Below, piece after piece: positions 1 to 9,828 of a stretch of 64,000 bases of DNA. Position 1 is the first letter of the stretch, and each line of letters starts with the position of its first letter. The notes beneath the pieces are model-generated. The model was not told where the DNA came from, did no database searches, and saw nothing but the letters and a program-made list of their open reading frames with translations. The stretch spans positions 1-64,000 of the forward strand of contig CBFFRP010000238.1 of NCBI GenBank assembly GCA_965644295.1, in the 5' to 3' direction. This stretch comes from Paraphysomonas bandaiensis. Taxonomy: Eukaryota; Chrysophyceae. Both the position numbers and the translations under genes were made by a program.

Positions 1-421
1 CAGTACAATCAATCCCCAATAAGCACTGAAGGAAATACGTAATGTATAACTGTATTACTGGATAATCTGGCAATACACATCTATCAGCGTGGATATCAAA
101 CCCGGAATTCTCCAGTAAACTTCTCCAGCCTTAAAGTCAATATATATATATAATAAGAACATATATATATATCATCCATCATCATTATCATCATTATGTC
201 TCATTATTGATAATCATGTCTTTCTTTGTCTTTTGAATGATTATGTAAATATCAATGATAAGCATGAATTGTCATAGTCATAATATATCATATATCTTAG
301 TGTGAGTTATGGCAATAATAATAATATTCAATCTATGTTTGCACAGATAGTATGTACAAACTTAAGCATATACAATAGAGAGCTTATGTAGAATAGAATA
401 ACCTGATAGCTGGTTATTACA
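1..421 (-). repeat. Left LTR of gypsy-1 (3' LTR in element orientation), cut by window edge
   Basis: Bases 1-421 repeat 9405-9828 with one 3-bp indel near 244. On the minus strand the LTR begins TGTAATAACCAGC, the usual TG start. About 29 bp of its far end are missing if the right LTR begins at 9376. Confidence 0.93.
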
Positions 422-437
422 CTACCCCCTCCAGCAG
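422..437 (-). other. Polypurine tract of gypsy-1
   Basis: On the minus strand a run reading CTGCTGGAGGGGGTAG ends exactly where the LTR begins with TGTAA. A purine run touching the 3' LTR is the expected primer for plus-strand DNA synthesis. The same GGTAG/TGTAA junction recurs in the element at 20.6-24.8 kb. Confidence 0.75.
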
Positions 438-476
438 TCGCATACGCCAGTATGCGGAACGAAGTTCACTGCGAAC

Positions 477-1901
477 CTAAAATGGCTTCATATTAGTAGC
501 ATTTATTCGAACCTCTTTTCCTTCAATTTCAGCATCATAAAGTATTGGACTTAGTCGCCGAATAACTTTATAAGGTCCTTCAAATCTAGCTTGTAATTTG
601 GCATTGATTTTATACAATTCCTCATCATCAGCCGATTTAAACACATTAATTGGACGTCGAATTCTGAAGAATAAATCACCAGCATTATATTCTTTGAACT
701 CTCGAGGTCGCCTAGATACCATATTATGTCGAAGATGATTCTTTTGAGCTTTCTTCGTTGCATAATTCCAAGCTTGTTCCAAAGCAATCAACAAATTATC
801 TATCCATTCAGCTTCAATAGTTCCAGGTTGTAATCGAAGCTCGGAAAGTTTTGAGGACAATGTAAACTCTATTGATGGCAAACGGCATTCTCTACCGAAC
901 ATCATATAATATGGAGTAAAACTTGTACTCGAAGACACTGTAGTATTATACATCAGTTGTACTGTAGGCAAAAATATATCCCAGTCATCCTGTAATACAC
1001 CTACAAAATGGTACAACTGATCCTTCAAAGTCTTGTTGTGATTCTCAACTAAACCCTGGCTCCTTGGAGTATAAGGAGTAGTGTTAATCCTTCTATACTT
1101 GAATAACTTGGATATTGCTTTGGTCAGTTTATTGACAAACTCTGTGCCTTTATCACTCACCAGTAATTCTGGTAACCCAAATGGACAAAACACATGAGTA
1201 ATCAAAGCATTAGCCACTTCCAAAGGCGTCTTGTTCTTAAGAGGCATAAGCCAAACAAATTTTGTAAGGAAATCCTTTACCACCAGAATATAACTGAAAC
1301 CACTTTTTGTTTTCACCAATCTTCCTGTCAAATCAATATGAATTCGTGACAAAGGAAATTTTGCATCAGGGTATTTCATTATTGGAATCTTTGGTCGCGT
1401 TTGATAGGTCTTACGTAATTTACAAGGTATACATTCCTCCACATGTTTCTGTACATCCTTGCGTATTGACGGCCAAAACTATCTCAATTTCAAAGTTTCA
1501 AGCATTCGTTGTGTTCCTGGGTGCGTATATCCTTCATGGAAATACTTCATTAGTTGGTAACGTAATACTTGAGGGACCATAATTTGCCAAGTTGTCAATC
1601 CCTTGTTTTTCTGAACATGTTTTCTCAACAGTATCTTATGCGATGATTCATCTGTTTTCTCATGTAACTTGTAAACATGACCATCCACTTCTAACTCATG
1701 GCCCATTTCAAAATTTGATAGCTGTGATATAATCAATCCCAGTTGAGTATCATTTTCTTGGATTTGAAACATGCTCTCCCTACTTGAAGGCCACTTAATC
1801 TCCGGATCTTCTTCCGGATGATCTAATAAATATTGATCTGATAACTCCCATAATCCAGATTCTCCACATACGGCGAATGGGTGAGTATCATATTTATCCA
1901 A
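477..1901 (-). pseudogene. gypsy-1 integrase (HHCC + DDE core), one in-frame TAG
   Basis: Integrase region of gypsy-1. The first part (1901 down to 1482) ends in a zinc-finger half with a histidine pair (HEGYTHPGTQ). After an in-frame TAG at 1479-1481 the same frame resumes and supplies the cysteine pair (CIPC), then the catalytic core: D in HIDLTG, D in SDKGTEF, and E in VENHNKTLKD. A basic C-terminal region ends with a stop at 477. The TAG falls between the two halves of the zinc finger, where readthrough has no obvious purpose, so it is best read as a mutation. The upstream SET/RT frame is offset by one base and overlaps this frame at 1823-1901. Confidence 0.85.
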
Positions 1902-4900
1902 CTTCCCTGATAAAAAGGCCTCCTATGACCAACCACTAACTTATGCGTTTCATCATAATGTATTGAAGCAATCTCATATTTTTGGAAATTATCGTCATCA
2001 ATATACTTTCTGCCTACCAGATATTGCAATTCGTCAGCAAGTGATTGGCATTGTACTAGATTCTCATAAGAGTACTTCTCCAAAGCGTCGGTTTCTAGAT
2101 ATCGGAGAGTTCTCTCAAAATTCCTAGTATTTCGTTCCTCCATCTCAACAAGTTCCTGGATTCTGGAATTTTCTTCATCGCTGTACTTAAAGATTTTGGA
2201 ATATAGTTTCTCCTGAATTTTCCGTTTTTGATCGTACACAATTAACTCAAATTCATCTTTAAAAGACACGGTAGCCCTTCGTCTAGATCCATCTAAATTC
2301 AAAATTTGATTATCTTCTGGACTAAGTTGATCGCTTCTAGTACTCCAAAATTCTTTACCATAGTCGAAAAATATTTCATCCCCAGGCAAGATCTCTCTAA
2401 GAGCCATCAAAACTCCTTTAGATTTTTTCCACACCAATTTTGCATTAATCAATTGTTTGGATATCCCATCATTCGCATATCGACCTAAGCTTGAACCAGG
2501 TTCCCATCCATCAATAACAATCCTACGATGTGCTCCAGCAATCATCTGCATCCCATAATTGGAGCTTAATTGATCCACTCCTTCAGATACAACCGGACCC
2601 ACATAATCACAAATCTCAACATTTGGACAGATCTGTTTGGTGGCAAAAAGTCCCCATCCTGCTTTTAGCTTTGTCGATGGAAGAATAGTACATTGGTTGT
2701 AACCAGAAATTCGTCGTTCTCGAATTAACTTCATATCTTCTGACTCTTCTGTATTATCCATATAGTCCGTTCGAGATGGATGAAAGCTATTTCGGTTCGA
2801 GTGTGCAGTTGCATGTTGTATATTCTGTCCCGAATTGCTGAATTTCATCCTTGACTCACCAGTTTCCTGAACTTCCGTGATATTCAATTCTTTAAGTAGA
2901 TTCTCGACTTGACAACTATATTGTTCTACATCGATATAAGGCTGCTTCCTTCTTTTTAATGTAGAGCCAGCAACTTTAAATCTAACTGCAGAATTTTCTA
3001 ATTCTGAACTTTCCCCTAATACTCCCCCTTTCTTGACATCAGTCAAAGAAGACAACAAATCCAAATCCAGCGCATCACAATTACAGATTTGAGCCTCAAA
3101 TTTGTTTGAACAAGTATGAGTTTTCTTAATAGTTTGCGCCTCTACAACCGCTTGGCGTTTCAATTTACTCAACTGTCGTTTTGCAGCCCCCCATGATCGG
3201 ATGAGATCTGGATCCTCATTATCAACCACCGGGCCGAGATGATCGGAGAGCTCCTCCCTAGTAGCTGGCGGTATATCCCCTATTTGCCAAAGGCGACTTA
3301 ACATATCAGCAACTACATTTTCCACCCCTTTTTTGTAATGTAAAGCAAAACGATATGATTGGAGATCCATGAGGTATCCCAGCAATCGTGGATTAAGTGT
3401 TGCAGTCACTGAATGGACCATATATTTCAGGCAATTGTGGTCAGAATGTACTTCAAATTTACGACCACTGCTCAGATAAATATGCCAATGGAGAATAACA
3501 TCCCGGAGGGCCTTACATTCCAAATCCGTGGCCGAGTAATTTCGTTCAGCAGGAGTTAACTTACGACTGAAATATTCCACCGGATGGAGCTGACCTGCGT
3601 CATCATGCTGCATGAGAACCCCACCGATACCACGCTTTGTCTTGGAAGCATCCAGGTGAATGACAAACGGTTTAGAATTATCAATGTAACGAAGCACAGG
3701 AGCCTTCCGCAGCGCCTCTTTAAGCCTCTCCATGGCATGGCCGTGTATCTCTGGGCGCCAGAGTTTCTTCACGTTGACATTTTTCTTCGTCAAGTCATAC
3801 AGAGGCAACGCAACGTCTGCGTATTGAGGAATATACTGACGGTAGAATGAAGTACTTCCTAAAAAACATCGAACAGCCGTAACGTCCTCTGGGTCTGCAA
3901 GGTTTGTAATCGCCTCAACCTTCTTCGGATCAGTGCATCGGCCGTTGCTGGACAGAATATGTCCAAGGAACCGCAGCTCCCGATAATTAATATGAGTCTT
4001 TTCAATTTTAAATGTAAGATGACGATTTCGAAGTCGATCATATATGGACTGCTGTGTCAGAAAATGTGCACGAAAACCCCCAGTATGGTTAAGCACATCG
4101 TCCAGGTATGCAGAGACTTGAAATCGATCCATGTCTTCAAAAGTCTGGGCAATGACTCTACTGAAGTGTGAAAGTGCATTGACCCAGCCTTGTAACATCA
4201 CCGTATACTGTAAATGAGCGTTATGAGTGCGGAATGCCGTTTTAAATCGACTATCAGCATCAAGCTCCACACAGAAAAATGCATCAGCAATATCGCCCGC
4301 TGAAAACCGGTCAGTTCCCACAGGAATGCTATCTAGCAAGTCATCAATCCTGGGAAGTGGGAAAATATCTACCTTAGTTTTCTGATTGAGCGATCGGACA
4401 TCTGAACACATCCGAAAAAATGTGGCCACTTCAGGCCAGTTAATCTTTTTGAAGATTTCTAAATGTGCCGTGTCTCCCCATTTATCTAAAAATTTCTGAA
4501 TACGGTCATGATAAGGAACCAGAACTAAACCATGGCTCCAATCACTGTTTGAGGGTTGAAGCTTTTTCTGACGAAGCATCATACCAGTTTTAGCCTCTAA
4601 AAATGCTTGTTGCAATAAAGAATATTTCCGAGGTCGCGCCCGAACCGGAACTTCATCAGTAGTTTCAATACTCACTTTATAATCCTTAATCCGTGGAGGG
4701 TTATCGGGATCAGGAAAACAGAAAACATCAATATTGGCCAAAGCTTGAGCCAAAAAATAATCACGTTCATTATGATGTGAAGCAATAGTATCCGCGTCGA
4801 TAGAAATCTCCCCTTGCAACGAGACTGCTTCATCATCCTTATATATATCCAGCTTAGTTAAAATCAGTTCAATACACTCTTGAAGACGGTCAGGAGTGTA

Positions 4901-4990
4901 CTTGTCAAATCGTGGTTGAACTGAATTTCGTTGACACAAATCCACTAAATTCCATAATTCCACAGGGAATGACTCCGGTCGTGTGGACAA
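1823..4990 (-). CDS. gypsy-1 pol: reverse transcriptase, RNase H and SET domain
   Basis: A 1,055-codon open frame. RT lies at about residues 115-345, with the catalytic block AYLDDVL at 294-300 and the DIADAF block near 233. RNase H lies at about 435-566, with acidic residues in HLDASK, SATDLECKAL, HSDHN and VVADMLSR. A linker of some 190 residues follows, with a few CxC pairs. A SET domain spans about 764-882: AGWGLFATK, YVG, GRYANDG, NAKL, GDEIFFDYG. SET enzymes transfer methyl groups from S-adenosylmethionine to lysine. A tail of about 170 residues leads to the integrase, which is in another frame. The frame start (TTG at 4990) is only where the frame opens; translation probably comes from upstream gag. 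Confidence 0.88.
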   Translation of the reverse strand: MSTRPESFPVELWNLVDLCQRNSVQPRFDKYTPDRLQECIELILTKLDIYKDDEAVSLQGEISIDADTIASHHNERDYFLAQALANIDVFCFPDPDNPPRIKDYKVSIETTDEVPVRARPRKYSLLQQAFLEAKTGMMLRQKKLQPSNSDWSHGLVLVPYHDRIQKFLDKWGDTAHLEIFKKINWPEVATFFRMCSDVRSLNQKTKVDIFPLPRIDDLLDSIPVGTDRFSAGDIADAFFCVELDADSRFKTAFRTHNAHLQYTVMLQGWVNALSHFSRVIAQTFEDMDRFQVSAYLDDVLNHTGGFRAHFLTQQSIYDRLRNRHLTFKIEKTHINYRELRFLGHILSSNGRCTDPKKVEAITNLADPEDVTAVRCFLGSTSFYRQYIPQYADVALPLYDLTKKNVNVKKLWRPEIHGHAMERLKEALRKAPVLRYIDNSKPFVIHLDASKTKRGIGGVLMQHDDAGQLHPVEYFSRKLTPAERNYSATDLECKALRDVILHWHIYLSSGRKFEVHSDHNCLKYMVHSVTATLNPRLLGYLMDLQSYRFALHYKKGVENVVADMLSRLWQIGDIPPATREELSDHLGPVVDNEDPDLIRSWGAAKRQLSKLKRQAVVEAQTIKKTHTCSNKFEAQICNCDALDLDLLSSLTDVKKGGVLGESSELENSAVRFKVAGSTLKRRKQPYIDVEQYSCQVENLLKELNITEVQETGESRMKFSNSGQNIQHATAHSNRNSFHPSRTDYMDNTEESEDMKLIRERRISGYNQCTILPSTKLKAGWGLFATKQICPNVEICDYVGPVVSEGVDQLSSNYGMQMIAGAHRRIVIDGWEPGSSLGRYANDGISKQLINAKLVWKKSKGVLMALREILPGDEIFFDYGKEFWSTRSDQLSPEDNQILNLDGSRRRATVSFKDEFELIVYDQKRKIQEKLYSKIFKYSDEENSRIQELVEMEERNTRNFERTLRYLETDALEKYSYENLVQCQSLADELQYLVGRKYIDDDNFQKYEIASIHYDETHKLVVGHRRPFYQGSWINMILTHSPYVENLDYGSYQINIY
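2345..2701 (-). other. SET methyltransferase domain inside gypsy-1 pol
   Basis: Residues about 764-882 of the RT/RNase H frame. Visible in order: the N-terminal block GWGLFATKQI, the turn CDYVG, an acidic IDGWEPGSSLG stretch, RYAND (at the place of the cofactor-binding N-H motif), NAKL, an alternating strand, the ALREI helix, and GDEIFFDYG with the expected catalytic tyrosine. Block order and spacing fit the SET fold. No stop or frame change falls inside the domain, although the flanking polyprotein is broken. Confidence 0.85.
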
Positions 4991-5061
4991 TCCGAAGTCG
5001 TATCGGCTATGTTAACAGGCGGTGGCTCCGGAGGTGGCCGATTCACCTCTTTGCCGTCTAC

Positions 5062-5466
5062 TCATTTCGATGAGGACGCCAGCCTAGTGACATTTTCGTG
5101 ATTCTCTTCAGATAACATAGAAATATCTGAATGCTGGAATTTGTCATCAGTAGGCATGATAGTGGTATCCTCCGTCTTGGCACTGCCATTCATAGCAGAT
5201 TCCACCGTCTCCTGATTATGAACCTGCATCCCCAGTAGTATGGGTTGAAGTCGTACAACTAAACGCGGTCTACCCGGTAGATGAATCCACTCATCGGTAT
5301 GATTAGAAGCCCATATATAAGGTCTGCTCGCCGTACAAATAGCATCTTCAAATTGTAAGACGGGCTCATTAGCATCATCACCGGAATTAATCCTTGCAAC
5401 CTCTGGTAGAGTCTGTTTCCATCCACCTAACGGAGCACCCTTGCCCACTTGAACAGGAATCCGCAT
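5062..5466 (-). pseudogene. gypsy-1 linker frame between protease and RT
   Basis: An open frame of 134 codons between the Gag/protease frame (ends 5427) and the RT frame (opens 4990). Each junction needs a shift of one base. It starts with a basic, Gly-rich stretch (VGKGAPLGGW) and becomes acidic and Asn/Ser-rich. No known domain is recognisable. It is probably the flap or C-terminal part of the protease plus a pol linker. Confidence 0.45.
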
Positions 5467-8210
5467 TTTAGAATGCGGTGGGATATGTTTCGATATACAG
5501 ACTGCAGCCTTGTGCGGTTGAGGTTTATTTTCACGGAGATGGCGTGCAACACATTTCTGTACACCACAGGGTCCTGAGCTGATGCCATTTGCGTAACAGT
5601 CTCATTCCAGTTGAATTGAGGCATTGCATACTGAATACCATTAGTTTGGAACAACAGCAGGTTATGATCAAACAAGTCAATCATTTTGATACGTCGTAAT
5701 GCATGCCCTCCAAAGATTACATTCATGGAACAATTAGGGATAATTGGTATCCATGCTTTCAACTGAACTTGTTCCTTTGCAGTGTTCAAAAGTGGTGCCT
5801 CTCCCGGCAGCACTGCCACAGGTAAGACCCGTTGTGCCGTAACAGTGTTGGTAAGACAAGCTCTCCAACTCACAGCGATATCCTGTGAACCTATTCCCCG
5901 AATAATGTACCGGTCTCTCTTTGGGATTCGTACTCGCTTAAGATTCAAGAGGGCTGCACACTCTTCGTCGATCAAGGACTCCATAGAGCCATGATCCACT
6001 TGGTGCCAACCGACTCTCTGTACTGGTTTACCAGTTTCATCAACTGTATCATATATAACACGAAACATGGATAATGTATCTTGAGATTCATCCCTAGGTG
6101 TCACAGTGTGCACTAAGTATCGAACTTTTTGTGCAGCATGAACCTTTCGTTTGGGTTTTGATTTTGACTTAGTAGATCGTGAACCGGAAAGTGAGTCTGT
6201 ACTGTGAGCAGGTATAGAGTCATCCAATGTAGAGAAAGAAGAGTCATCATCACTATCCGCCCAATGTACTTGTGGTGTACTAGAAACACTTGATGCTATG
6301 TAATTAGATTTCTTCCGTTCGCCACCAATGAACGTCGTATGCAAAGCACTCCCTCCATCCCACCGGCTAGTTAAATCCTGAAATGCTGCCTGAAATTCCT
6401 CCTTCTGAGCCGTAGGCAACTGAGACCAAGGTTGGCTATACTTATTCAATCTGGACAACCAAAAATTGTATATTCGATTCTTTTCAACGTTACGTGGTGT
6501 CTCAGACACAAATCCAAGTGGGTCAAATTTCCCATTCGTGAGGCGTCGGCATTGAGCGTTGTTAATGCTATGTCGAAGGCCACATCGTGAACATGTAAGC
6601 TTCGCAATCTCAATCGGTGTGAGAGATGGTTTGGATTCCTCGCGGATGCCGGCGTGAACTTTTTGATGTCGTCGTGAGCCACCCTCACCCTTATTTGTGT
6701 CTGGTTGTTTACTAGATTGGACATCAGGACGTATAATGTATAGTAGCGTTCCCTGTTGGAATTCTTCCTGAATCTCTCGCCATATTGATTCTACCTCCTC
6801 CCATGATAGACTCCAATTTTCAGTCGACTTCGCCCTTTCAATTTTTGTGATCTTATTGTCGTACGCCGCAACCAACGATTTACCCCAAACAGGCTCTTTT
6901 CCTACCACTCGGCGCATAGATTCTTCCATCACCTGTGCCGTCTGGCGATCCGGCGTATTATGCTCAACTACCTCTTTTAGTTCATAATATAGTTGCATAA
7001 CTGCTGTAGGCGTAGCGAGATCAGGAGCAGCCCAGTCCTCAATCTGTTTGGCACGCTGTTCATTGGTCTGTACGGGACAATAATTACGGATAGCCCAATG
7101 GCAGAAATGCACCCAACGACGCATCCAAAATTCATATTCAGTGGCTAATTGGCTATCCTCCTGGTCATCCCATATCTCTGGCACACGATTCAAAGACAAC
7201 CGTTGCAGTTCCTCTTTAAAACCGCCCTTAAAACACCAACCATTCTTTGTCTGTATGACCAAATCTTTCAGCCCCATCTTGGCCTGACGTGCCTTCTGGA
7301 CAGCGAAACGGAGTCCTCTTTCAATGGGGTATCAATTAGATTGGTCCTTATCTAGACGTATCTTGTCATCATTCTTCATGTAGAGAGTAGGCTCCTTGAC
7401 TTCTCTTCTCCATGGAGTAGCTTTGGGCAATGCTTTAGACATTAATCTCATGGCTCTAGACGATCGCATTTGGTTACAGAGCAGTGACCAGTGTTGCTCT
7501 CCAATTTGTTGAAGGTGACACCCGAATGCTTGTGCGTCTAGCATTCTGCCATCTTCAGTTGGATAAATACGGGAATTCGATCTTGAACATCTAGAACTCA
7601 ACACTCGGGATGTACTTGATCTGGTATCCGCTGACCGACTTCCTCTGCTGACAAAGGAACCCCGACTACCAGTGCTTACGAAGGAGTGGTATGACTCATC
7701 GTCTGAGTCAACGGTCCTCTCATCCCAAGCTCCAAATTTCTGATTTTTCCGACTGAGTTGTTTGCTGAGGAGATTGCAGCGCATCATTAATTGGCTATCG
7801 GCCTCCTCCCACATAGTTTCAGCCATGTCTCTTATATCCAGGTATTGGTTCAGCACCATGCACAATTCCGCTGTTTCGTAAATGTGCTCTTCAGCCACTA
7901 ACTCATGTACATTGTCAAGAACTGTCAGCCTACTTAACCACTCGCGAACATTTGATGGTAATTGCAAGCCGTTTCCTCGATTTAAGACTAGTTGGGCAAG
8001 CTGAGAAATATCTTCCGCAGAACTCTCTCTTGCTATTTTCATTTGCTCAAAAAAATGGTCCTGTAAACGATCAGTGACCTCAGTAGCTGTACAAGCCATG
8101 TAAATCTGCTGCTCCCAATGCTGCAGTGGCTCTGCTATATGTGTATCGCTGTTTTGACCATCTGGTGGTATGTACCCTCCGTCGATCTGCGTACTGCTGC
8201 AGGATGTCAA
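5427..8210 (-). pseudogene. gypsy-1 Gag/protease frame with zinc knuckle, one in-frame TGA
   Basis: One reading frame runs from 8210 to 5427, interrupted only by a TGA at 7332-7334. The first half (to 7335) is charged and Ser-rich. The second half carries a knuckle-like CSRCGLRHSINNAQC, a Ser/Lys-rich basic stretch, and a retropepsin-like DHGSMESLIDEE, where D-H-G-S stands for the usual D-T/S-G. A TGA between Gag and Pro could be a readthrough site, as in some retroelements, or plain decay; the sequence cannot decide. The frame overlaps the upstream Cys-rich frame at 8080-8210. Confidence 0.6.
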
Positions 8211-9129
8211 GAGAAATCTTTAAGTCCATAGGGTCTCTAGCCCCACGATCCAGGTACAAATGATCCATATATGTGTCCTCATTTAAGTCTGGCCGAGGAC
8301 GCAATCTTCTATGGCCTAATATTATGCACTTATCTAAAGTGTCTATGGTGGGTCTCTTTGATCTGAGTATCCCCCTCCTTACTCGGCATCGATAACATAG
8401 ACCACCCTGAATTTCCATTGAATTTACCTGGTCCTCACAATCAATACATTGATTTTCCGAGCAATAATAACATATTCCTCCTGCGGTGAGACGCTTGGGA
8501 TCTGTGAGTCGCTGACAGATTTGACACCTATCCGCTTCTCTACCTAGTTGGTCTGGTCTGCTGGTGTTATATACACCTTGCAATCCAGAGGTGGAATGTA
8601 GCACATTGTGTGCTTCATCCCCTGCGTGAGGTAAGGGTGTATAATGACACTCCTTATCCTCATCCTCCCTGTTACTTTGTCCCTTGAATGGCAAGGGGTC
8701 CATATGTAATGGACTTTCTCCTGTCGCATCTGCATCAAACGAACAAAAATCATCTTGGGCCCTCAATGGTTGAATAGCGTCCTTACCGAATGCGAGAGGT
8801 TTTCGGGCTGACAAGGGTACCTCCTCCGGACTACTAAGACGATCCACCAGTTCTGGAACAGTCGTTGCTTGACTGTCTGCTTCATGAGTTTCTGTCTCTC
8901 TAAAGTCGTCACTTTGTTTATTGAGAGATGAAATTTCCTTAAAAAATTGAGACACCAACGTCTCTGATTCAGTCTCACTTAATCCAAAAGCCAAGCCTAT
9001 GTCTCGGATTTGATCCTCACTAGCATTGGCAATGGAAGGGTCTAACCCTCCAAGCATAAGCCTGAGAGTCCTTCTCACTGACTCAAATTTAGTAGACTCT
9101 TGTGCACTATCAAGAGTCTCCTCCTCCAT
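8080..9129 (-). CDS. gypsy-1 first frame: Gag-like protein with paired CxxC clusters
   Basis: A 349-codon frame starting with ATG at 9129, just inside the right LTR and thus the first frame of the element. Acidic N-terminal half; around residues 200-250 there are several close cysteine pairs (CQICQ, CYYCSENQCIDC, CYRC) spaced as in cross-brace or B-box-like zinc folds. Retroelement Gag proteins usually carry simple CCHC knuckles, so the treble pairs are unusual. It continues into the next frame by a shift near 8.1-8.2 kb. Confidence 0.6.
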   Translation of the reverse strand: MEEETLDSAQESTKFESVRRTLRLMLGGLDPSIANASEDQIRDIGLAFGLSETESETLVSQFFKEISSLNKQSDDFRETETHEADSQATTVPELVDRLSSPEEVPLSARKPLAFGKDAIQPLRAQDDFCSFDADATGESPLHMDPLPFKGQSNREDEDKECHYTPLPHAGDEAHNVLHSTSGLQGVYNTSRPDQLGREADRCQICQRLTDPKRLTAGGICYYCSENQCIDCEDQVNSMEIQGGLCYRCRVRRGILRSKRPTIDTLDKCIILGHRRLRPRPDLNEDTYMDHLYLDRGARDPMDLKISLDILQQYADRRRVHTTRWSKQRYTYSRATAALGAADLHGLYSY

Positions 9130-9375
9130 AATAATAACAATATAATCAAATCACAATGAACAAATATGTGTCTACAACTACAATGCTATCTACCAGCAAT
9201 TTCAAGAGTAAGGAAATTGCATCTTATTATCAATAATATAAATATGTCTACCTACGATTCCGTGATCAATGGAATGAACATCATTCATATTCAATACCAA
9301 ACACATCAGTCTAACACAGTTGATCATAATAACTCATTACAACTGTATAAGGGAAGATACATTCAGTATTCTCAT

Positions 9376-9828
9376 TGTAGTTGAAGCCTGGTATTCGTAC
9401 TCCTCAGTACAATCAATCCCCAATAAGCACTGAAGGAAATACGTAATGTATAACTGTATTACTGGATAATCTGGCAATACACATCTATCAGCGTGGATAT
9501 CAAACCCGGAATTCTCCAGTAAACTTCTCCAGCCTTAAAGTCAATATATATATATAATAAGAACATATATATATATCATCCATCATCATTATCATCATTA
9601 TGTCTCATTATTGATAATCATGTCTTTCTTTGTCTTTTGAATGATTATAATGTAAATATCAATGATAAGCATGAATTGTCATAGTCATAATATATCATAT
9701 ATCTTAGTGTGAGTTATGGCAATAATAATAATATTCAATCTATGTTTGCACAGATAGTATGTACAAACTTAAGCATATACAATAGAGAGCTTATGTAGAA
9801 TAGAATAACCTGATAGCTGGTTATTACA
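9376..9828 (-). repeat. Right LTR of gypsy-1 (5' LTR in element orientation)
   Basis: Repeats the left LTR from 9405 on. The inner boundary is inferred: TG at 9376 (TGTAGTTGAAGCC) would give the canonical TG...CA form, but the left copy is cut off so this cannot be proved. The outer end is TTATTACA at 9828. No primer-binding site matching a tRNA that I recognise follows the inner end. Confidence 0.8.

Larger units (their letters stand above)
1..9828 (-). mobile_element. Ty3/gypsy LTR retrotransposon gypsy-1 with SET domain in pol
   Basis: A long LTR retrotransposon read on the minus strand. The left LTR (1-421) and right LTR (about 9376-9828) match base for base except a 3-bp insertion in the right copy. 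A purine tract on the minus strand abuts the left LTR. Domain order 5' to 3' on the minus strand is Gag-like frames with Cys clusters, a zinc knuckle and retropepsin-like motif, reverse transcriptase, RNase H, a SET domain, then an HHCC/DDE integrase. RT and RNase H before integrase is the Ty3/gypsy order. The coding capacity is broken: changes of frame near 8.1, 5.4, 5.0 and 1.9 kb, and in-frame stops at 7332 (TGA) and 1479 (TAG). The window starts inside the left LTR, so target-site duplications cannot be compared. Confidence 0.93.

Noticed and set aside
1479-7334. Stop-codon reassignment to explain in-frame TAG and TGA in gypsy-1
   Set aside because: Host genes here end in TAG (TypA, channel), TGA (splicing factor) and TAA (eL13, delta-COP), so the standard code applies.
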